Shown here piece by piece: positions 26,837 through 35,900 of a stretch of DNA of 64,000 nucleotides. The notes below the pieces were generated by a model. That model was not told the origin of the DNA, did no database searches, and was given only the letters and a program-made list of their open reading frames with translations. Origin of the DNA: an uncultured Flavobacteriaceae bacterium (GTDB lineage Bacteria > Bacteroidota > Bacteroidia > Flavobacteriales > Flavobacteriaceae). A program made the translations under genes and the position numbers. The stretch lies in contig CALSOZ010000001.1 in the NCBI GenBank assembly GCA_943788095.1, positions 248,001 through 312,000 on the forward strand, written 5' to 3'. Within the stretch, counting starts at the first letter, position 1, and every line of letters begins with the position of its first letter.

Positions 26837-28075
26837 CTAATGCTCATTTAATCTAAAATCTGGGTATGCGTCCATTTGGTGTTCGTGTGCATCAAGACCT
26901 TCTAGTTCTTCTCGTTCCGAGACTCTAATACCCATGGTCTTCTTTAATGCAAATATGATAAGGAAAGAAGTCGCGATACAAAACACAGCATAACACAAAA
27001 CGCCAACGAGTTGTACTAGAAACTGATCAACCCCTGCTTTGGCGCCAAAAAGTCCAACAGCTAAGGTTCCCCAGACACCACATATAAGGTGTACAGCAAT
27101 GGCCCCAACAGGGTCATCTAATTTTATTTTATCGACTAAGCTCACCGTAAATACTATGAGTGCGCCAGCAATCGCTCCAATGAGGATGGCATCTTCCGGG
27201 CTCATTTGATCGGCGCCAGCAGTAATCCCTACAAGTCCTCCTAAAATACCATTTAGGAACATTGTTAAATCTAAGTTTTTATATAAGACCGTTGAAGTAA
27301 TCATTGCGACGACACCACCAGCGGCAGCGGCCAAACAGGTGGTTACCAAAGTTAAGGATGTTGCTTCGGGGTTTGCGGATAATACAGAACCGCCGTTAAA
27401 TCCAAACCAGCCCAACCAAAGAATAAGAACTCCAGCCGTTGCTAATGGGATGTTGTGTCCTGGAATGGCCTGAGACGTTCCATTATTAAACTTCCCAATC
27501 CGAGCTCCTAAAAGGTAAACAGCGACTAAAGCAGCCCATCCCCCCACAGAGTGGACGAGGGTAGATCCCGCAAAATCATAAAAGCCTTCCGCATCTCCAA
27601 TGGTTAGCGACGATAAAAATCCGCCACCCCATTGCCAAGATCCAGCAATTGGATAGACAAACCCAACATATACAACCGTAAAAATCATAAAGGCTCCGAT
27701 TTTCATACGTTCCGCAACGGCTCCAGAAACAATTGTTGCGGCGGTTGCGGCAAACATGCCTTGGAATAAAAAGTCGGTCCACCACGTATAACCCCCATCT
27801 GCATACTCGGCAGTCATGCCGTTTTCTGGAGGGCTTATCCCTGGAACAATAGACCCTATAAATCCATTAAAGTCTCCAGGGTACATTAAGTTAAAGCCTA
27901 TCATATAGTAAAGGAGAAGCCCAACAGTTATAATAAAGATGTTTTTAAATAAAATATTAATTGTGTTTTTTTGACGTGTGAGCCCAATTTCTAGAAATGC
28001 AAATCCAGTATGCATAAAAAAAACGAGCGCCGTACAGATCATCATCCATACGTTATTGATAGTTAGTAATTCCAT
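26837..28075 (-). CDS. amt: Ammonium transporter (glnK-linked)
   Basis: A 412-residue Amt/Mep/Rh channel with 11 expected membrane helices. The twin pore histidines are in DFAGSTLVHSVGG and IAVHLICGVWG. It starts directly with the first helix and shows no cleavable signal. The C-terminal tail has the conserved segment RVSEREELEGLDAHEH, through which PII acts. It lies 5 bases after the PII gene on the same strand, the classic glnK-amtB arrangement. A second paralogue lies 600 bases upstream. Confidence 0.97.
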   Translation of the reverse strand: MELLTINNVWMMICTALVFFMHTGFAFLEIGLTRQKNTINILFKNIFIITVGLLLYYMIGFNLMYPGDFNGFIGSIVPGISPPENGMTAEYADGGYTWWTDFLFQGMFAATAATIVSGAVAERMKIGAFMIFTVVYVGFVYPIAGSWQWGGGFLSSLTIGDAEGFYDFAGSTLVHSVGGWAALVAVYLLGARIGKFNNGTSQAIPGHNIPLATAGVLILWLGWFGFNGGSVLSANPEATSLTLVTTCLAAAAGGVVAMITSTVLYKNLDLTMFLNGILGGLVGITAGADQMSPEDAILIGAIAGALIVFTVSLVDKIKLDDPVGAIAVHLICGVWGTLAVGLFGAKAGVDQFLVQLVGVLCYAVFCIATSFLIIFALKKTMGIRVSEREELEGLDAHEHQMDAYPDFRLNEH

Positions 28076-28080
28076 AGTTG

Positions 28081-28419
28081 TTATTTTAATGTATTTATGC
28101 CTTTTTCGCCGGTTCTAATTCTATAGACTTCATCGACCTGTGATACAAAGATTTTTCCATCACCAACATCGCCCGTAGAGCCTGCTGAAAGGATCGCCTT
28201 GATGGTCACTTCTTCAAAATCATCATTTACCACAATAGACAAATAGCGTCTTTGGATATCACTTGTGCTGTATGAAACACCCCTGTATACATGGCCTTCT
28301 TTTTCGTTCCCAAGACCTGTAACGTCCCAGTACGAGAAGAAATTGACACCGACTTCGTGCAGGGCTTTTTTGACACTAGAAAATTTAGATTTTCTAATGA
28401 TTGCTTCTACTTTTTTCAT
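28081..28419 (-). CDS. glnK: PII nitrogen regulatory protein
   Basis: PII senses 2-oxoglutarate and ATP/ADP and blocks Amt when nitrogen is plentiful. The 112-residue protein starts MKKVEAIIRKSKF and has the C-terminal signature GDGKIFVSQVDEVYRIRTGE. The T-loop reads EGHVYRGVSYSTSDIQRRY: the tyrosine equivalent to the E. coli uridylylation site (RGAEY) is kept, but the loop is one residue shorter and its outer half is quite different. The operon is glnK-amt1, with a palindromic operator and a -7 box just upstream. Confidence 0.96.
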   Translation of the reverse strand: MKKVEAIIRKSKFSSVKKALHEVGVNFFSYWDVTGLGNEKEGHVYRGVSYSTSDIQRRYLSIVVNDDFEEVTIKAILSAGSTGDVGDGKIFVSQVDEVYRIRTGEKGINTLK

Positions 28420-28442
28420 AGGTTTTAAATTTAGTTTGAATT

Positions 28443-28487
28443 CAAAAATAATTAAAAATATAAATACCCCTAAATTTTTAGGGGTAT
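28443..28487 (-). promoter_or_regulatory. glnK-amt1 promoter with palindromic operator
   Basis: A palindrome with 11-base arms, ATACCCCTAAA (28464-28474) and TTTAGGGGTAT (28477-28487), is separated by TT. On the minus strand TATTTTTG (28450-28443) matches the -7 box TAnnTTTG exactly. The palindrome centre is 25.5 bases from the first base of the box, so it would be near -40, replacing the -33 element. That is where a class II activator binds. The expected leader is about 18 bases. The core CCCTAAATTTTTAGGG recurs upstream of gltB. Confidence 0.75.
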
Positions 28488-28562
28488 AGTATGTGTTTTT
28501 ATGAATATGACAATAATACCCCGTTTATTTTGAAGGGCTTGTTTCTAAATAGTATTAAACAT

Positions 28563-28596
28563 AAAAACCCTAGAAGCGCGAGCCCCTAAGGTTTTT
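28563..28596 (-). terminator. Terminator after amt2
   Basis: AAAAACC (28563-28569) pairs with GGTTTTT (28590-28596), with a further 3 bp after one mismatch and a GC-rich loop. On the minus strand it ends in five T. It separates amt2 from the glnK promoter. Confidence 0.7.
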
Positions 28597-28669
28597 AACA
28601 CAAACTAAAAATCACAAACTAATTTTTAATTTTTTTAGAGTAAATGAATGCTCCAATATTGTTTTGAAG

Positions 28670-29959
28670 TTAGTCTTGACCTCTTTCTCTTTTACCAGGA
28701 TATGCAATAGATCCGTGCTCAGAGATGTCTAATCCAGCAACTTCTTCTTCTTCTGTAACTCTCAATCCAACAGTTTTCTTAAGGATTCCAAAGACTACAA
28801 AAGAAAGAACAACAGCCCAAACAGCATATGCCAACCCTCCAGTCAATTGTGCTACAAGTTGAGCAGAACCACCTCCGTTAAAGATCCCAAGTCCAGCATC
28901 GCCGTCTACACCCCAAAGTCCGATTACAATCGTTCCCCAGAATCCAACAACTCCGTGAACAGAGGCTGCACCAATAGCATCGTCTATTTTAAGTTTCTTT
29001 TCGATAATTTCGATAGAGAATACCACAATGATACCACCAATAAGTCCCGCTAATACAGCACCACCAGCAGTCATGTTTCCACAACCTGCAGTAATACTGA
29101 CCAATCCAGCTAACGCACCATTTAAAGATTGCGCTAAATTTGGCTTACCGTACCAGATCCAAGTGGTGATCAGTGCACCTAATGCACCAGCCGCCGCAGC
29201 AAGGTTGGTAATTAACACGACTGTTGAAGCAGCAACCGCATCGTCTCCACCCCAAGCAAGTTGAGATCCACCATTAAATCCAAACCATCCTAACCAAAGG
29301 ATAAACACCCCTAAGGTTGCTAATATCTGGTTGTGACCTGGAATAGGCATTACTTTTCCATTTACAAATTTTCCAATTCTAGGACCTACCATGTAAGCAG
29401 CAACTAAAGCAGCAAAACCACCTACAGCATGTACGATAGACGATCCAGCAAAGTCAATAAACCCTAGCTCTGTCAACCATCCTGATCCTTGCCATTGCCA
29501 TCCCCCTGCAATTGGGTAGATGATAGCAGTCATAACGATTGAAAAGATAACGTACGTTGAGTATTTTGTTCTTCCAGCGATAGCTCCAGAAACAATTGTT
29601 GCAGCCGTTGCAGCAAACATTGTTTGGAAGAATAAATCAGCCCCTTCACCTTGCATGATGCCACTCCAGAAAAACCATCCGTTTGTAGTATCGCCATACA
29701 TTAAAGAGTATCCTACAAACCAGTAGGTAAGAGATCCTACAGCAATATCCAGCAAATTTTTCATTGCGATGTTCACTGCATTTTTGGACCGTGTCATTCC
29801 AGATTCTACTAAAGTAAAACCTGCTTGCATGAAGAATACTAAGATACCAGATAATAGCATCCATAACATTCCCATGTCGTCCTTGATCGCTCCAGCAAGA
29901 CCCTCAACCGCAGCGGCATCCTGTATTACTAGAGGTAAGTTGTTAATTAAATGTGACAT
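28670..29959 (-). CDS. amt: Second ammonium transporter
   Basis: A 429-residue Amt paralogue with an N-terminal extension of about 30 residues before the first helix. The pore histidines are in DFAGSSIVHAVGG and AASVHGVVGFWG, and the tail carries RVTEEEEVAGLDISEHGS. It follows the porin gene by 35 bases with no promoter or terminator between them, so both are probably on one transcript. Having two different Amt proteins suggests different affinity or regulation, which the sequence does not settle. Confidence 0.97.
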   Translation of the reverse strand: MSHLINNLPLVIQDAAAVEGLAGAIKDDMGMLWMLLSGILVFFMQAGFTLVESGMTRSKNAVNIAMKNLLDIAVGSLTYWFVGYSLMYGDTTNGWFFWSGIMQGEGADLFFQTMFAATAATIVSGAIAGRTKYSTYVIFSIVMTAIIYPIAGGWQWQGSGWLTELGFIDFAGSSIVHAVGGFAALVAAYMVGPRIGKFVNGKVMPIPGHNQILATLGVFILWLGWFGFNGGSQLAWGGDDAVAASTVVLITNLAAAAGALGALITTWIWYGKPNLAQSLNGALAGLVSITAGCGNMTAGGAVLAGLIGGIIVVFSIEIIEKKLKIDDAIGAASVHGVVGFWGTIVIGLWGVDGDAGLGIFNGGGSAQLVAQLTGGLAYAVWAVVLSFVVFGILKKTVGLRVTEEEEVAGLDISEHGSIAYPGKRERGQD

Positions 29960-29994
29960 AAATTATATTTTTGGTTGGTTAATATTTACGGGTC

Positions 29995-30990
29995 CTAGAA
30001 AGAGTAAACGGCAGCAATTGTAAGCGCTGTGGCGTTTTTTTCAGCGGCAATCCCTTCAATAATGTAATCGTCAGAACTATCGTAACGTAATTCTGTGATT
30101 AGTTTTAAGTTGTCGTCTAACTGTGTGCTACCAGTAAAGGTTAAGGCTAAAACATCTTCGCTGTCATCTGCAGAAGTGTATGAGAAAAATTCTGGACGCA
30201 ATCCTAATGCAAACGTTTCAGAGAACGTGTTTTCTAGGTAAAAAGCAACTCCTTGGTATCCAGATTCTGTATCATCAGAGTATGCATAAGCAGCGTTGAT
30301 TCCTACGAAAAATGAGTCAGAGGCATTAAAACCTCCTGTGTAATCTACAAAAATAGCGTCCGTTGGAGCTGATGGAATATCTACAGAGCCATAAATGAAG
30401 TTTAGGTATTGCCCTTTATATCCAACCTGAGCGCCAAATTGAGTTGCCCCGCTCTCATTAGCGTCAGCACTAGAAATAGCATGTGCGTTAGTTATCGCTA
30501 ATAAAAAAGATAGATCTTCACTTGCAGCGTAGTCTAACTTCACACCTGTGTGAGAAAATGGACCTGCGTTAAATAAATAAGATACAGAATAGTTAAAGTT
30601 AGCTGCAGGAGAAATCACTTCATATCCTAAAAAGGTGTTGAACTGTCCAGCAGTAATTGTAACGGATTCACTTAAATTATAGTAAGCGTACAATTGGTTG
30701 ATGGCTCCAGCCATGTTTGCATCGTCAGCTCTTGGGCCAAATGCAAGATCAGCAACAACACCAGACTTGGCGCCTTCATAAGAAAACACGGTGTTTGCCA
30801 TTCCCAATCCAAATCCATTTGCTTTTTCTGGATTTGCAATTAACAGTCCAGGAGTTCCTGTCCCATCTACTGTGTTGGTGGTGCCGTACACATCTACTGT
30901 ACCAGATACTGATAATTTAGGAGCTTCATCCTGTGCGTTTAGAGTCATTGCTCCAACAAAAACAATTGCACTTAAAATAATTTTTTTCAT
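29995..30990 (-). CDS. Outer-membrane beta-barrel porin linked to ammonium transport
   Basis: The 331-residue protein has a signal peptide cleaved after about residue 20 (MTLNAQ), alternating amphipathic strands through its length, many aspartates, and a C-terminal aromatic residue (AAVYSF), all typical of an outer-membrane barrel. It belongs to the Bacteroidota putative porin type. It lies upstream of amt2 and shares a promoter with it, which suggests a role in letting ammonium or a small nitrogen compound across the outer membrane; that is inference. Confidence 0.85.
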   Translation of the reverse strand: MKKIILSAIVFVGAMTLNAQDEAPKLSVSGTVDVYGTTNTVDGTGTPGLLIANPEKANGFGLGMANTVFSYEGAKSGVVADLAFGPRADDANMAGAINQLYAYYNLSESVTITAGQFNTFLGYEVISPAANFNYSVSYLFNAGPFSHTGVKLDYAASEDLSFLLAITNAHAISSADANESGATQFGAQVGYKGQYLNFIYGSVDIPSAPTDAIFVDYTGGFNASDSFFVGINAAYAYSDDTESGYQGVAFYLENTFSETFALGLRPEFFSYTSADDSEDVLALTFTGSTQLDDNLKLITELRYDSSDDYIIEGIAAEKNATALTIAAVYSF

Positions 30991-31031
30991 AATAGTTAAT
31001 TTTAGTAGTTAATAAATTTTAGTTAACGGCC

Positions 31032-31074
31032 CAAAACTAACAATAAACAAACAAAACCCTTAAAAAAATAGGGT
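31032..31074 (-). promoter_or_regulatory. Porin-amt2 promoter with degenerate palindromic operator
   Basis: CCCTTAAAAAAATAGGG (31057-31073) is a looser, one-base-longer version of the glnK operator. On the minus strand TAGTTTTG (31039-31032) is an exact TAnnTTTG box, 26 bases from the palindrome centre. That is the same geometry as at glnK. The leader to the porin ATG would be about 35 bases. Confidence 0.6.
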
Positions 31075-31107
31075 ATAATAATTAATTTTTACATAATATT
31101 TAGTTTA

Positions 31108-31154
31108 ACCCCCTAAATTTTTAGGGTATGTCTGTTTTTTGTATAATATTTTCG
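31108..31154 (+). promoter_or_regulatory. Palindromic operator upstream of gltBD
   Basis: CCCTAAATTTTTAGGG (31111-31126) is identical to the core at glnK. Toward gltB, TATTTTCG (31147-31154) matches the -7 box with one mismatch, 28.5 bases from the centre; a TA dinucleotide also lies at exactly 25.5 bases (31144). The gltB start is 250 bases further on, so the leader would be long. Confidence 0.6.
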
Positions 31155-31401
31155 ATATTTCAATAGTCTGTTCTTTTTTTATGAATTTTTTTTGTGACGA
31201 TTGTCTATATATATAGATCAATAAATAAGTGCTCTATTTTCAATTGATTATTCGATAGTCTTAGGAGGGTTTCATTGCTCAAAATGCATTAATAGGTATT
31301 CTAAATTGGAATTTCGAAAAAGTGACGGAGCTTTTTTTAAAATCGATTTTTACCAATTATATTACATCTTTATTAAGGTTCAACCAGAAATAATTTTAAG
31401 T

Positions 31402-34400
31402 ATGTTAAAAAAACAAGGTCTTTATTTACCAGAATTTGAACACGACAACTGTGGTGCAGGGTTTATATGTAGTTTGACAGGGAAACGGTCCAATGATATC
31501 ATTCATAAAGCACTAGAAATTTTAGTCAAACTAGAACACAGGGGCGCAGTGAGTTCTGATGGAATAACAGGTGATGGTGCAGGAATTCTTATCGATATTC
31601 CTCATAAATTTTTCAAAATTTTCTGTGAATTCGAATTGCCAGAGGCAGGAGACTATGCCGTTAGTAATGTGTTTTTACCAAGAAAAGACAACCAAAGAGC
31701 GTATTGTGTTGAGGTGTTTGAATCTGAGCTGAAAAAGCAAGGGTTAGAAATTCTGGGTTGGAGAGATGTACCGGTTAACAGTGATGTTTTAGGAGAAATT
31801 GCCAAAACAACAGAGCCCATTGTGAAGCAAGTCTTTATTAGTAAATCGGAGACCAAACAAACGGATTTTGATTTTAATCTTAAATTATTCGCTGCACGAA
31901 AAATCGCAGAACACACAATTTATGACTCCAAACTATCGGAGTCGAAATTCTTTTACCTTCCAAGTCTTTCTACTAAAATAATTATTTTTAAAGGCTTATT
32001 AAAGCCAGAGCATATCAACGAATATTATCTGGATCTATTTAATTCTGCCTTAGATACACGATTGGCTTTGGTACACCAACGTTTTTCAACCAATACATTT
32101 CCTACGTGGGATCTAGCACAGCCATTCCGATATATATGTCATAATGGAGAGATTAACACCTTAAGAGGAAATGTATCTCGCATGTTTTCTAGAGAAGAAA
32201 TCATTAAAAGTGATGCTTTTGGAGATGATATTAAAAAAATAATCCCCACAATTCTTAAAGGCAAATCCGATTCAGCGACCTTAGATATGGTGGTCGAATT
32301 ATTATTAATGACTGGTCGTTCGCTTCCTGAAGTCATGATGATGCTGGTTCCTGAAGCTTGGGAGAAAAACCCGGACATGTCCGATTCCAAAAAGGCTTTC
32401 TACGAATACAATTCTTGCCAAATGGAGCCATGGGATGGTCCTGCGTCTATTCCGTTTACCGATGGAAATTTTATTGGTGCCGTTTTAGACCGTAATGGAT
32501 TAAGACCTTCTCGATATACGGTTACTAAAGACGGAAATGTGATCATGTCCTCTGAGACGGGCGTGGTCGATATTGAACCCGAAGACGTAGAATTCCATGG
32601 ACGATTAGAGCCAGGAAAAATGTTTCTAGTTGACATGAATGAAGGGCGCATCGTCAATGATGAAGAGATTAAAGAAAAAATTGCTGCCAAACAACCCTAC
32701 AGAAAATGGTTGAACGAAAACTTAGTACACCTGAAAGACATATCCGCCAAAAAAGGACCTATTAAATATAAGGAGGTTGACTTAAAGAAAAGAGAAGTCG
32801 CTTTTGGATATACAAAAGAGGATTTAAACACCATTATCCGCCCAATGGCTCAATTAGGAAAAGAACCGATTGGCTCTATGGGAAGCGATACACCAATCGC
32901 TGTTTTGTCTGAAAGACCTCAACTTATTTATAATTATTTCAAGCAAATATTTGCACAAGTAACCAACCCACCTTTAGACGGGATACGTGAAGAATTAATT
33001 ACAGACATCAGTTTAACGCTTGGGAGCGACACTAATATTTTTGATTGCAATTCGGAAGCCTGTAAAAAACTAAAAATTCAAAACCCCGTTATTTCAAAAC
33101 ACGATTTAGATAAAATCAGAAATTATGACACGAATCCTAATTTCAAAGTAGAATCTATTTCGATGCTGTATGAAGTCAATCGGGGCTTAAACGAGTTAGA
33201 AATTGCGCTTGAAGCTTTAGTAACCAAAGCCTCTAAAGCCATAGACGACGGTGCAAACATTATCATTTTATCCGATCGATTTGTAGATGAAAATCACGCA
33301 CCAATTCCAGCACTTTTAGCCTGTTCGTATGTAAATCATGCGCTCCACAAGTTAAACAAACGTTCTCGAATCAGTCTTATTATAGAGTCCGCTGAGCCTA
33401 GAGAAGTGCATCATTTTGCCCTTTTATTTGGATTTGGCGCGAGTGCGGTAAATCCATATATCGTTAATGAGATTGTAGAAAATCAAATTAAAGACGCTGA
33501 AATTACCGATTTAGAATACCTCACGGCCATCAAGAATTATAACAAAGCCATTGGAAAAGGGATTCTGAAAGTGATGAATAAGATTGGAATTTCTACATTA
33601 AACTCCTATCGTGGCTCTCAATTATTTGAGTGTGTAGGAATCAATACAAATACCGTTGAAAAATACTTTCCAAATACGCCAACACGAATTCAAGGAATTG
33701 GGTTAAGAGAAATTGAAAAAGAAATTTTAAAACGTCATAAGAAAGCATTCAACCCCAATATCGAATCCGATATTGAAATTGGTGGGGAATATCGATGGCG
33801 TCGTGGTCAGGAAAAACACATATTTAATCCATTGACTGTTGCGAAACTTCAAGAATCGGTTCGCACCAACAAAGCCTCTACTTTTAAAGAATACTCGGAG
33901 CTTGTAAACAATCAGTCTACGAGATTAATGACCATTAGAGGTCTTTTTGAATTTGATCAATTTGATCCAATTCCAATTGATGAGGTGGAGCCTTGGACCG
34001 AAATTGTAAAACGTTTCAAAACAGGGGCCATGTCTTATGGATCTATTAGTAAAGAAGCGCATGAAAACTTAGCGGTTGCAATGAACAGAATTGGCGGAAA
34101 AAGTAATTCTGGAGAAGGTGGAGAAGATGAAGACCGTTTTTATAAAAACGCACAAGGCGATTGGAGAAACTCAGCAATTAAACAAGTTGCCTCTGGGCGA
34201 TTTGGAGTGACGTCTAATTATTTAACCAGTGCGAGTGAAATTCAAATAAAAATTGCTCAAGGCGCGAAGCCCGGAGAAGGGGGACAATTACCAGGCCCTA
34301 AAGTGAATCGAGAAATTGCAAAAACAAGAAATTCAACGCCTTATGTAGGATTGATTTCACCACCACCGCATCATGATATTTACTCGATTGAAGATTTATC

Positions 34401-35898
34401 ACAATTAATTTACGATGTAAAATCGGCGAATAGAGCGGCGCGAGTGAATGTAAAATTAGTCTCAGAAATTGGAGTAGGAACCGTAGCTGCAGGCGTTTCA
34501 AAAGCAAAAGCAGACGTTGTTTTAGTTTCTGGTTTTGACGGCGGAACAGGTGCATCACCATTAACCTCTCTAAAACATGCTGGACTTCCTTGGGAGTTAG
34601 GGATTGCCGAAGCACAACAAACATTGGTAATGAACAATCTGAGAAATCGAATTGTTTTGGAATGTGACGGACAATTAAAAACGGGTCGAGATGTGGCAAT
34701 AGCATGTCTGTTAGGCGCCGAAGAGTTTGGTTTTGCAACCGCTCCTTTAGTCGCTTCAGGATGTATTATGATGCGTGTGTGTCACCTGAACACATGTCCT
34801 GTCGGGATTGCAACTCAAAACCCAGAACTACGTAAAAAATTCAAAGGAAAACCAGAACACGTTGTGAACTATATGTATTTCGTCGCACAAGAATTGCGTG
34901 AAATCATGGCGCAACTAGGCTTTAAAACGGTTAATGAAATGGTGGGTCAGGTTCAAAAATTAAACCGCAATAAAGCAATTGAACATTACAAAGCTTCAGG
35001 AATTGATTTAACGCCAATTTTACACAAAGTAGAAGTTGCAGAAGATGTTAAGTTATTCAACACAGAACAACAAGATCACAACCTCGATGTCCATTTAGAT
35101 TTTAAAATAATCAAACAAGCACATCAAGGTATTTTTAGAAGACAACGAACACACTTGAAAATGCCAATCACCAATATTGATAGAGCGGTTGGTGCGATTT
35201 TAAGTAATGAAATTTCTAAAATTTACGGTGCAGATGGTTTGCCACATGACACCATAAACATTGATTTTAACGGGTCTGCAGGACAAAGTTTTGGCGCGTT
35301 TACCACGAAAGGGGTAACCATGACTGTTCATGGAAACACGAATGATTATTTAGGAAAAGGATTGTCTGGCGCAAAACTAATTATCAAAGTTCCAGAAACG
35401 AGTACGATTGTTCCAGAAGATAACATCATCACAGGAAATGTCACCTTATATGGTGCAACAGCCGGAGAGGTCTATATTAATGGAAAAGCTGGCGAACGCT
35501 TTTGTGTTCGGAATTCGGGTGCACATGCAGTCGTAGAAGGGATTGGCGATCACGGTTGTGAATATATGACCGGAGGTGTTGCTGTGATTCTTGGAAAAGT
35601 TGGTAGAAACTTTGGTGCTGGAATGAGTGGAGGCGTAGCCTATATTTTAGATGATGACAATACATTCACTAAAAACTGTAATGGAGCAGACTTAAATATC
35701 GATCCCGTGGAGCTTCAGGACGATGTGAATCAATTGAGAACATTAATCGAAAATCATTTTGTAGCGACGTCAAGTCCTTTAGCAAAACGAGTTTTAGAAA
35801 ATTGGGAGGCGATGCTTCCTAAATTCAAAAAAGTACTGCCAGAAGAATACAGACAGGCTTTATTAAGATTAGAAAAAGAACAACTAGAAACAGTTTAA
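31402..35898 (+). CDS. gltB: Glutamate synthase large subunit
   Basis: GltB makes two glutamates from glutamine and 2-oxoglutarate. I chose the ATG at 31402 (MLKKQGLYLPEFEHDNCG), which leaves a 16-residue propeptide before the catalytic Cys17 of the N-terminal amidotransferase domain; the upstream TTG extension is unsupported. The central and FMN domains follow with GFDGGTGASPLTSLKHAG. The 3Fe-4S cysteines are in CIMMRVCHLNTCPVGIATQ, and the C-terminal beta-helix ends the 1498-residue protein. gltD starts 2 bases after its stop. Confidence 0.98.
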   Translation: MLKKQGLYLPEFEHDNCGAGFICSLTGKRSNDIIHKALEILVKLEHRGAVSSDGITGDGAGILIDIPHKFFKIFCEFELPEAGDYAVSNVFLPRKDNQRAYCVEVFESELKKQGLEILGWRDVPVNSDVLGEIAKTTEPIVKQVFISKSETKQTDFDFNLKLFAARKIAEHTIYDSKLSESKFFYLPSLSTKIIIFKGLLKPEHINEYYLDLFNSALDTRLALVHQRFSTNTFPTWDLAQPFRYICHNGEINTLRGNVSRMFSREEIIKSDAFGDDIKKIIPTILKGKSDSATLDMVVELLLMTGRSLPEVMMMLVPEAWEKNPDMSDSKKAFYEYNSCQMEPWDGPASIPFTDGNFIGAVLDRNGLRPSRYTVTKDGNVIMSSETGVVDIEPEDVEFHGRLEPGKMFLVDMNEGRIVNDEEIKEKIAAKQPYRKWLNENLVHLKDISAKKGPIKYKEVDLKKREVAFGYTKEDLNTIIRPMAQLGKEPIGSMGSDTPIAVLSERPQLIYNYFKQIFAQVTNPPLDGIREELITDISLTLGSDTNIFDCNSEACKKLKIQNPVISKHDLDKIRNYDTNPNFKVESISMLYEVNRGLNELEIALEALVTKASKAIDDGANIIILSDRFVDENHAPIPALLACSYVNHALHKLNKRSRISLIIESAEPREVHHFALLFGFGASAVNPYIVNEIVENQIKDAEITDLEYLTAIKNYNKAIGKGILKVMNKIGISTLNSYRGSQLFECVGINTNTVEKYFPNTPTRIQGIGLREIEKEILKRHKKAFNPNIESDIEIGGEYRWRRGQEKHIFNPLTVAKLQESVRTNKASTFKEYSELVNNQSTRLMTIRGLFEFDQFDPIPIDEVEPWTEIVKRFKTGAMSYGSISKEAHENLAVAMNRIGGKSNSGEGGEDEDRFYKNAQGDWRNSAIKQVASGRFGVTSNYLTSASEIQIKIAQGAKPGEGGQLPGPKVNREIAKTRNSTPYVGLISPPPHHDIYSIEDLSQLIYDVKSANRAARVNVKLVSEIGVGTVAAGVSKAKADVVLVSGFDGGTGASPLTSLKHAGLPWELGIAEAQQTLVMNNLRNRIVLECDGQLKTGRDVAIACLLGAEEFGFATAPLVASGCIMMRVCHLNTCPVGIATQNPELRKKFKGKPEHVVNYMYFVAQELREIMAQLGFKTVNEMVGQVQKLNRNKAIEHYKASGIDLTPILHKVEVAEDVKLFNTEQQDHNLDVHLDFKIIKQAHQGIFRRQRTHLKMPITNIDRAVGAILSNEISKIYGADGLPHDTINIDFNGSAGQSFGAFTTKGVTMTVHGNTNDYLGKGLSGAKLIIKVPETSTIVPEDNIITGNVTLYGATAGEVYINGKAGERFCVRNSGAHAVVEGIGDHGCEYMTGGVAVILGKVGRNFGAGMSGGVAYILDDDNTFTKNCNGADLNIDPVELQDDVNQLRTLIENHFVATSSPLAKRVLENWEAMLPKFKKVLPEEYRQALLRLEKEQLETV

Positions 35899-35900
35899 GG

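Larger units (their letters stand above)
30991..31401. other. Divergent regulatory region between the porin and gltB
   Basis: This 411-base AT-rich gap holds no gene. It contains two copies of the CCC...GGG palindrome (31057-31073 and 31111-31126), a -7 box toward the porin and possible -7 boxes toward gltB. The remaining 250 bases before gltB show no clear hairpin or riboswitch; a long untranslated leader is possible. Confidence 0.8.

Noticed and set aside
31306-31401. TTG-started 32-residue extension of GltB
   Set aside because: It would place the catalytic cysteine far from the N-terminus; the ATG at 31402 gives a normal short propeptide.
34298-34738. Open frame of 146 codons on the minus strand inside gltB
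   Set aside because: It is a shadow of the gltB coding sequence with no start signal or recognisable product.
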